NCBI GenBank assembly: GCA_000697355.1
Contig: JNEN01001227.1
Coordinates: 248,001 to 312,000 of the forward strand
Source of the DNA: Syncephalastrum monosporum B8922
Lineage: Eukaryota > Mucoromycota > Mucoromycetes > Mucorales > Syncephalastraceae
Length of the DNA stretch: 64,000 nucleotides
Direction of reading: 5' to 3'
The notes under the pieces were generated by a model that worked only from the letters and a program-made list of their open reading frames with translations, had not been told where the DNA came from and made no database searches. Below are positions 57,500 to 64,000 of the stretch, piece by piece (the first letter of the stretch is position 1; each line of letters begins with the position of its first letter). The translations under genes and the position numbers were made by a program.

Positions 57500-58290
57500 A
57501 GCAGCCGTCTGGACCAGGTCATACTTAATAAGTAACAGTAACACAACATATCGTCTTCAGTAGGGTAATCTGACCTGTCCCACGACGGTCTTAACCAGCC
57601 CACATCTCCTGTAAGTGGGTGAACAATCCAACACATACTGAATTCTACTTCAGCATGATAGGAAGGACCCACATAGAAGAATCAAAAAGCAATGCACGCT
57701 CAGCTGCCACAAACCAGTTACCTCTGCAATAACATTTGCGGCACCTGCAGCCTCAAATACTGAGGACATAAAGGATCGATAGGCCACCTTTAGGTCTTGT
57801 ATTCCCGCTGAAATCAGAATAAAGCGGGCCTTTGTCCTTTTACTCTACACGGTAGTTCTAGTTTCGTGGAACCCCTCTTAGGACACCTGCGTTATTGTTT
57901 AGCAGATGTACTGCTCCAGCCAAACTTTCTACTTGACAGTGTCGAATACTTGGGTCACTTTACCTTATTGATCCCGTTTTCAGTTTCCAGTGCGCAGTGG
58001 CTGAACCATCGAGCTTCCAGACTTGAGTTTCTGCCTCTTCACTCGCCGTTACTAGGGCAATCATGGTTATTTTCTTGAGTTCAGCGGATTATCCTACTTG
58101 ATTTCTGACAATATATTTTCACTTGGACCCAACGGGTTTATTTAGGGAGGAAAGAACTTTGTTACTCGACACCTCTTCACAATGGGCATGTCAATCAAGA
58201 GGTTATATTTGAGACTTTTGATTGTACTGAAACAAGCATACCCCAAGGGCAAGCTAGAGGGTGCAAGGTGGGTTCAAAACGATAGGGTAT
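57500..58290 (-). pseudogene. rDNA pseudogene: 5.8S 3' end - ITS2 - LSU 5' end fused to LSU 3' region
   Basis: Read on the minus strand, 58285-58226 resembles the 3' half of 5.8S rRNA (TTTTGAACCCACCTTGCACC, GGTATGCTTGTTTCAG). 58225-58105 is ITS2-like. 58104-57990 is the start of LSU (CCGCTGAACTCAAG, CCCTAGTAACGGCGAGTGAA). Then, without about 2.5 kb of LSU, sequence jumps to the 3' third: GTTTGGCTGGAGCAGTACAT (57938-57902), AACGCAGGTGTCCTAAG, GGTGGCCTATCGATCC (57790-57775), TTGGATTGTTCACCCACT (57634-57617) and GACCGTCGTGGGACAGG (57591-57575). Many positions differ from conserved rRNA, mostly G to A and C to T in the rRNA sense, so it cannot be functional. Confidence 0.86.
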
Positions 58291-58582
58291 CTAGCATTTT
58301 TTTTTTTCTATTTTGGACAGACGGAATGCCGGGGCGCGACCCGGAGATGAGTAAGACAACTTGACCGGCATTTTCCTTACGTGTAGCGCGTCGCGCGAAG
58401 AGCGAAAACACACAGTAATATAAAGCGACCAAGATTGATCGTGCGGTAGCAGATCGATAATATATAATGGTCAAGCGTTTTTAATCAAATATAGGCTAAT
58501 GCACTGGCACCAATTTTGTAGAAATATACACGGGTTGAATGAGTCGACAGCAATGAGGACCAAGTGGACTTCGCAGAATGCT
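58291..58582. other. Spacer rDNA pseudogene / peptidase gene
   Basis: Under 300 bp: a T-run at 58300-58309 abutting the 5' end of the rDNA copy, then the 3' flank of the peptidase gene. Confidence 0.4.
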
Positions 58583-60213
58583 TTACAAGGTCCAAGGACT
58601 GGCAGCAAGACCAGAAGTAAGGAGCTCAAGGCGACCTTCCTCGTTGACCACAACAATATCTTCCAGTCTAATTTTAATATCATGTCAGATTCATATCTCA
58701 AATCCCTTTTCCGTTTTTTTTTTTTTTCATGCATTGCAGCCAACATACCGAATACCAAATTCCTTGGCGACATAGACGCCAGGCTCAACGCTAAAGGTCA
58801 TACCTGGTTTCAGGTTTAGGCCAGTGTTGCCACGGTTCATCTAAAAATGATTGAGTCGCATGATTTTCCCCGCGCGTGGCAATATTTGTACTTACATAGG
58901 GCTCTTCATGCATTTCTTCACCGATACCGTGGCCCAGACGGTGAGTAAAGTAGGCGCCTAGACCAGCATCATCTATGACTTTGCGGGCGGTCAAGTCAAC
59001 ATCAGCACACGAGGTGCCGGACTGTACATGCTCAAGAACCTGCTCCTGAGCTTTGCGGACGGTATACCAGGCATCGACAATGGTCTGGTTATGCTGCTGC
59101 GAATCACCAAGGAAGAAGGTGCGCGTGGTATCTGGTGATTGGGTCAGCCATAAAGCACACGAAGCATTCTCATTGGAAGTTCAATTACCTGACTGATATC
59201 CAAGAATCTCTCCTCCAGTATCAATGAGGACGGTGCTGGTGGGTGTGACGCGCTTGGTAGCGCCAGGCTCACCATGCGGGAAGGCGGCGTTTTCGTCGAC
59301 GAGGGCGAGCACCCATGTGTTGGTAAGACCCGCCTTGTGCAGTGCACGCTCCATCAAGTTAGCAATATCGGCCTCCGACATTCCTGGAACGACGTGCGGG
59401 CGCACCTTGCGAATCGCAAGCTCGGTGGCGTGATTCACGCAGCGAAGGATGGCGAGCTCAGCAGGCGATTTGACCATGCGCAGGGTCTGAAGTGCACGCG
59501 AGGCGACCTGGACAGGCAAGCCGGCCTGCTCCATGCCGGTGTAGAGGAAGAGGCGGATGTTCTGCTCGACGTAGACGGTACGCACGTCGGGCAGCTGTTC
59601 GGCGATGGCATCGTAGGGCGAGGCGTGTTCGACCCAGGACACGATCTTGGGATCGATATCGTCGGGTAACGCAGCATCACGCAAGGCCTCTTCGGCGCGG
59701 GTGGCTTCGAAGAGAGGGGTGATGATGGTGGTATGGATGCCGGTGGGCTGACGCGAGTCTTTGCGCAGGATAACGACGAACGGTCGCTCGGAGAGGGACC
59801 AGGCGATGTTGGTGTAGTAAGCGAGGGTCGGGCCGGGTTCCATCACATAGGCGTCACCTTCATCCAGAGTGGCAGCGAGGCGGTGCAGACGGTCGCTGTA
59901 TTCGACGGGCTGGATAGGCGGTATCTTTGAGCAGTAGCCATGGAGACCACCGAACTCAGGGTTTGGCTGCTGAAACACGAGCTGAAGCACCCAGACGCCA
60001 CCAGCCAAGCCTAATAACATTGAAAAGACGACAATCACACGCATGCACTCGAATCGGTTGAGTATGAGTATGAGTACGAGGTGGCCGTATAGTGAGTGCA
60101 GCGTATAAGCTCACCATGGTCTTATTATTGACCTTGCCCCAGTGGCGGGGAGTCTGGCCCTTTGGATTCTGCTGTGAAGGCAGAATCGGGGTGATTTCGT
60201 CTGGAGTTGCCAT
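58583..60213 (-). CDS. Membrane-anchored Xaa-Pro peptidase (M24 family, prolidase-like)
   Basis: Five exons (60213-60115, 60047-59189, 59131-58896, 58840-58749, 58667-58583) give 456 aa. A short hydrophilic N-terminus (MATPDEITPILPSQQNPKGQ) is followed by one membrane span across the first intron (VIVVFSMLLGLAGGVWVLQL), a type II anchor that plain cytosolic prolidases lack. The M24 pita-bread domain has all five metal ligands: Asp in LIDTGGE, Asp in QSDTTRTFF (restored by splicing), His in HRLGHGIGEE, Glu in VEPGVYV and Glu in RLEDIVVV. The creatinase-type N-lobe (about 60-210) lies before it. It would release X-Pro dipeptides or N-terminal residues before Pro, facing a lumen or the outside. 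The exact substrate is unknown. Confidence 0.9.
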
Positions 60214-60873
60214 TCTGCCGAGGATGAAAGAAGAAGTGGAAGAGAAACACCAAGTGTCCACGGGAACAAACCTTGTCGCAAATTCGTGGGTACTTTTTTT
60301 TATTATTATTATTCTTTGCCGTTTCTTTTTCTAATGCATGAATAAGATTCAACGTACGGGTTTCTGACGCGTTTCCTTATATGCTATTACGTATTGACTT
60401 TAACTGTTTACGCTGTATACACTCGGTTCGTTCATGACTGAATCATCCCTGCGTCAATCCTGTCGAAGATCCATGCGGAGAGATGCATGTTGATAAGGCG
60501 CGGCTCGAGTAGAAATATAAAAAAAGGTTATGTAACGCGCGTCATGGATGCATGCAGTGGTATTTTTTTTTGTTTTTAGATCATTCATGTGCAGTTCTGA
60601 TTGGGCAGTCCTAGCAAGTCATATACAGCATAAATGAATAAATGGAAAAGTGACTGAATGCATGAATGGATGAAGGAATAGAAAGAGAGAGAGAGAGGAA
60701 AGCGAGGCAGCATAGCATGAATGAATCAAGCTTTGAACGGGGTTGGGTTTGAAATCAAATTTACACTAGAGGATATCAGAAGTGGGATAAGCCACCTGAG
60801 TGAGAGCCGGTGAACGGATTAGCTTCCCTTGTGTGCGGAGCGTGAGGTTTGTTTGACACCTTCCGTTTGTTCA
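60214..60873. other. Intergenic region peptidase / mS38
   Basis: 660 bp between divergent starts, AT-rich, with a GA-repeat at 60681-60694 and several ATGAATGA-like tetramers. No gene seen. Confidence 0.45.
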
Positions 60874-61359
60874 ATGTTCGCTCGTGCCGTGTTCCAGCGA
60901 GCGTGTCCGGCGGCCCTGGCTGCGACGCGGTCGGCTTCTACGCTCGCCTCGCACTCTGCTCCTCGTCTTCCTACCTTCCTCATTCCCAAGCAAAGCAAGT
61001 CATTCCCTTCATTTCGTTGCCTAATGCGAGGCTCGACCCTTACTTCACTTGACTAACACTTACATTCTCTTTCTCCTGTCTGCCTTTCTCCAGCTCCCGA
61101 GGCCCCCACCTGTACACGCACCGCTCTGGCAGAACACATGGCTCGCCTGCGACCTTTCACCGCGCCTGCTGCACCCACGACGCCTGTCACGGCTGCTCCC
61201 GCTGCGCTTGCTCCCCTGACCGCGCCGAGCACGGCCTTCCCCGTCGAAGGATTCCAGCTCACGAGCATCCTGCGAAAGCGACGCCTGAAAATGAACAAAC
61301 ACAAGCACAAGAAGCTGCGCAAGCGGACAAGAGCCCTGCGCAAGAAGTTGGGCAAATAG
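60874..61359 (+). CDS. COX24: Mitochondrial small ribosomal subunit protein mS38 (Cox24/Qri5)
   Basis: Two exons (60874-61015, 61094-61359) give 135 aa. The N-terminus is an Arg/Ala/Ser-rich mitochondrial presequence (ARAVFQRACPAALAATRSAS). An Ala/Pro linker follows. The C-terminal block SILRKRRLKMNKHKHKKLRK, then TRALRKKL, is the DUF1713 signature of mS38, which sits in the mitoribosome small subunit; yeast Cox24 is needed for COX1 mRNA processing or translation. The intron donor (C|GTTGCC) is weak, but the TTGACTAAC branch site and CAG acceptor are good, and this join preserves frame. The start precedes a presequence without acids. Confidence 0.85.
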
Positions 61360-61476
61360 ACTCTATTTCACATTACATTATTTCTTCCACCCTTCCATCC
61401 TGCCTTTCTTTCTTTCTTCCTTCTTTTTTTCAGCTTGTCGTGAGCCTCTTCTTTTTATTTCATCCTCTGTTTCTTG

Positions 61477-63138
61477 TTATTTTAAAAGATGCTCGCGTTG
61501 TGTATATCTCTGTTGAATCGTTTCCACCGTTCGTGTATCAGTCTCCAATGTGTCGATCGTGTGCTGGATGCCGCTCTGATGCTCTCCCAGGACTTTGGTC
61601 ACCTTTTGCCGCTCGTCTGCTGTCATCACACCTTCCAATTCACTCGTGTGTCGCCCTGTCTCTTTAGCGAGCTGGAGAGTGGCCCAAAGCTGGCTCAGCT
61701 TGCCATGGAACTGTTCTGAGCGGGTCACTTGGTCTTCTACGTTTTCAAGGATCGTCCGCATCTGGTCTTCTTCGGGTGACAGCGGTAAGCCCTTGTTCCG
61801 CAGGACTTGAGTGCATTTAATGAACTAAATTCGAAAAAAAAGGGACTGTGAGTATCATGCAGGTATATCCTTCTTCTACTGATCATGGTAATAAGACGAT
61901 TTTTCCATCCCACTTACAGCAATTACACGTTGTGTAAGTTCCATTTGCCGCCGCTTGTATTCCTCAATGCGTGCGGCTGTTTCTTGTGCGTGGACCGTCT
62001 TGAGTTTGTTCAATTTGTCTTGTATCGCTTCGAGTGTTGCGCTGTGTGCACCTGCTTGCTTCTCTTGTGCTTCCATTCGCTTCTTGATATCCTCAAAGCC
62101 AACCGCGAGCGTCGGCACCATGCTAAACAATGAAAACGAGAGAGAGAACACAGTGAGTACGACGAGAGCAGAGCAATAAAAGTAGAAAGTAGAAAGTAGA
62201 ATAGCAAACTACCATGACGGGTCTGGGTTCTTCTTTTGGGCGTCATTCCATGCTTTCTGGTCGTGGTTGGCTGGTTTCTGATAGAGGTGCACTTCCTGGG
62301 GAGGAACGACGTTGTAGAAGTAGTGTTTGAAGCGACAATAAGGCGATTGTGGGTCCCACCATGCTTTGACGAGCGCAAGCGACTGCCAGATATGCTTGAC
62401 TTTGTAGTTGGCTTCGCCCACCGGGTTGATCTGCTGCTGTCGCTGGCGTGCGTCCTCGTCGACCTGCAAGAGGAGCTGCCAGATCTGATGGTCGCGCTGT
62501 TTCCGCTGCTGCTCCTGCTGCTGCTGTGTCATGGATAAACCGCCGCCGAAAGCCGTTGTGCTCGTGCCGCCACCCGCTCCACCAAAGCCTGTACCGGGTT
62601 TGTTCAATCCGCCAAAGCTGCCAAAGCTGGTCTGGAACGCCGGCTTGGCGGCTGTGCTGCCAAAGTTGAATCCGCTCGTGCTGGCCGTGCCTGGCTGCGA
62701 GGTGCCGAAACCACTGCCTCCGAAGCCGGTCAGCGGAGCAGCGGCTGAGGTCGACGTCGCAGGTGCGATGCTCGTGCCCGATCCGAAGCCGCCAAAGCCA
62801 GAGCCAGTGGAGGCAGGTGCGCCGGACCCAAATGCACCGGCGCCACCGCCTGCTGCCGGCGTTGTTCCGAAGCCACCGAAGCCAGTGGACGGTTGCGATG
62901 TGCTTGTGCTTGTGCTTGTGGCTGCGTTCGTGGTGGTGGAGCCGAATGCGGGAAGAGTGGAGGACGGGGCCGGCGCGGATTGGCCAAAGGATGGAGTCGA
63001 GGTATTATTGCCGCCAAAGCTGAAGCCGCCAGCGCCGCTGCCTGTGGCAGGAGCTGTGCTGGTAGAACCAAAGGAGAATGGTGTACTCGAGGCGGGCTGG
63101 GGATTCTGGGCAGTAGTGCCTCCAAATGTAAACGACAT
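61477..63138 (-). CDS. NUP57: FG-repeat channel nucleoporin Nup57/Nup54
   Basis: Three exons (63138-62213, 62122-61918, 61824-61477) give 492 aa. The N-terminal half is FG/GF-repeat sequence (SFTFGGTT, TGFGGFGTTP, GTGFGG). Then the conserved Nup54 domain begins: QIWQLLLQVDEDARQRQQQI, AWWDPQSPYCRFKHYFYNVV. It continues across the first intron as NPDPSCMVPTLAVGFEDIKK and ends in coiled coils (EAIQDKLNKLKTVHAQE, RTVETIQQRYTQREHLLK). It forms the Nsp1-Nup57-Nup49 trimer that Nic96 tethers; the NIC96 gene is in this window too. It is tail-to-tail with mS38, 117 bp apart. Confidence 0.93.
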
Positions 63139-63335
63139 TGCTATGCGAAGGAGGATTAAAGGGAAAGATAAAGAAAGGAAACGGGGTCTATACAAGAAAG
63201 AATAGGCACGCGTACCAGAGGTGTACGATTGAATTGAATGAACCTGTGCTCCACAATCACTCCGCTGACCATAAGCCACCATTCACACCTATTCCTTCCC
63301 CTCCAATCCCCCTCCTTTCTCATTTCGACAACATA

Positions 63336-63681
63336 ATGACCACACGCGAGAAACTCTACACCACCTCCAAAGGCTACGGCTTCTCTCCTGCCTTGCAGAG
63401 AACACGACAGCCCTTCCGTATGCGCAACATGTTCACCCTCTTTGGCCTGCTTGCTTTCACCGGCGGTGTCTGTAAGTCAATCCCACCCACTCACTCTCCC
63501 TCTCCCTCTCCCTCTCCCTCTCCATTCAGGACCTAATGTCTCTCTCTTGCTCTCTCTCTTTCAAGACACCTACTCGTTTATGGCCGTGAAGCAGGACGAC
63601 TTTAGCGATGTGCCTCTTCCGAGCACGCTGCCCGGTGTCCACGATGTGACCAAGGAAGAAAGAGAAAAGCAGCAGCAATAA
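63336..63681 (+). CDS. COA3: Cytochrome c oxidase assembly factor Coa3
   Basis: Two exons (63336-63471, 63566-63681) encode 83 aa, normal size. The conserved block is QPFRMRNMFTLFGLLAFTGG, crossing the intron into YSFMAVKQDDFSDV, i.e. a short N-tail, one membrane span and the conserved KQDDF motif of Coa3/CCDC56. It regulates Cox1 translation and early COX assembly in the inner membrane. The intron contains a CTCTCC hexamer repeat (63493-63523). Its start is 198 bp from the NUP57 start, divergent. Confidence 0.92.
63493..63523. repeat. CTCTCC tandem repeat in the COA3 intron
   Basis: About five CTCTCC units make up a large part of the 94-bp intron, next to a CACT tract. Confidence 0.8.
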
Positions 63682-63737
63682 TCACGCCCCATTTGTAAAT
63701 AGAAATCTATGGATAACAATAATGTATAGTTTATATA

Positions 63738-64000
63738 TCAGTTACCGGGGTATTTGTTCTTGAATCGCCACTCAGGCTGGGCAGTGGCTGCTGGAGGTGC
63801 AAGAGGACGCATTCGACGGAAACTTGGCGGTTTCTTGGGCCGTCCCTTGGTGGGCTACATGAAAGAAGACGGTATTCGATGAATTTATATATGCATAGCA
63901 CTGCTATTTAATAGGGAGCTTCTCCTTACGTGATGGAGAGGCGGAGACGGCGGAGACCATGTCTGCGCTGACGGTGCTCCATCTTCTACTCCATTTACTG
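63738..64000 (-). CDS. C-terminal part of an AT-hook-like protein, cut by the window end
   Basis: Minus strand, stop at 63738-63740. The last exon (63738-63854) reads TKGRPKKPPSFRRMRPLAPP and WRFKNKYPGN, preceded after a short intron by an exon running off the window (SAQTWSPPSPPLHH). KGRPKKP is an AT-hook-like element (core GRP), which usually binds the minor groove of AT-rich DNA. The reading frame is phase 0 across the junction. The rest of the protein lies outside, so no family can be named. Confidence 0.55.

Noticed and set aside
58260..58285. GGGTTCAAAAC, possible tRNA T-arm
   Set aside because: It is part of the decayed 5.8S 3' region read on the other strand.
1..64000. CRISPR arrays, prokaryotic promoters, ribosome binding sites and operons
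   Set aside because: No regularly spaced repeats; the gene structure with spliceosomal introns is eukaryotic, so these categories do not apply.

Overview
The window looks like a contig from the nuclear genome of a filamentous fungus, most likely an early-diverging one of the Mucoromycota (Mucorales type). The genes have many short introns (about 50-90 bp, mostly GTAAGT/GTATGT...CTAAC...AG). They are compactly packed on both strands. The core genes are fungal (MDM33/SHE9, FZO1, SRS2-like helicase, FMC1, NIC96, NUP57, COA3, mS38). The accessory material (Tc1/mariner remnants, a degenerate protein family with a PD-(D/E)xK-like motif, CAGT-ended MITE) also fits that group. The placement is an inference from gene style; no marker gene was aligned.

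Layout. 1-5 kb: alpha-arrestin adaptor with two PPxY motifs, a tiny secreted cysteine-rich (defensin-like) prepropeptide, and a MYG1 nuclease with a 9-nt first exon. 6-7.2 kb (minus): bHLH-zipper transcription factor (Mlx/Max type). 8.8-11 kb: a broken Tc1/mariner element joined in frame to a degenerate zinc-finger/PD-(D/E)xK-like gene. 11.4-12.9 kb (minus): a cytochrome P450. 13.9-17.4 kb (minus): UvrD/Srs2-type helicase. 17.9-26 kb: four consecutive genes for mitochondrial or lipid-membrane functions (DDHD phospholipase, FMC1, MDM33, FZO1). 26.5 kb: fragment of a TatD/Scn1-like nuclease gene. 28-30 kb (minus): family-2 membrane glycosyltransferase. 31-34 kb: Cdc25/rhodanese phosphatase-like gene tail-to-tail with RIO1 kinase. 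35-37 kb: Trf4/Cid14-type poly(A) polymerase. 37.5-40.8 kb (minus): NIC96/Nup93. 41.1 kb: a possible 60-aa membrane protein. 42.6-44.4 kb: F-box/LRR protein. 47-48.4 kb: Lys/Glu/Pro/Val-repeat protein. 49-52 kb: Zn2Cys6 transcription factor. 52.4-53 kb: SPT4. 53.1-54.3 kb (minus): unrecognised His/Ser-rich protein. 54.3-58.5 kb: gene-free, AT-rich, holding a 190-bp MITE and a decayed rDNA copy. 58.6-60.2 kb (minus): membrane-anchored Xaa-Pro peptidase. 60.9-64 kb: mS38 mitoribosomal protein, NUP57, COA3, and the C-terminus of an AT-hook-like protein running off the end.

Most genes are housekeeping (mitochondrial dynamics and OXPHOS assembly, nuclear pore, ribosome biogenesis, transcription elongation, RNA surveillance, DNA repair). 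There is no secondary-metabolite cluster and no CRISPR array, and I found no convincing tRNA. The unusual material is in the spacers: the secreted defensin-like peptide, the transposon/zinc-finger fusion, the MITE, and an rDNA pseudogene in which the 3' end of 5.8S, ITS2 and the first ~100 nt of LSU are fused directly to the LSU 3' region. Several tail-to-tail gene pairs have 3' ends only 21-150 bp apart.
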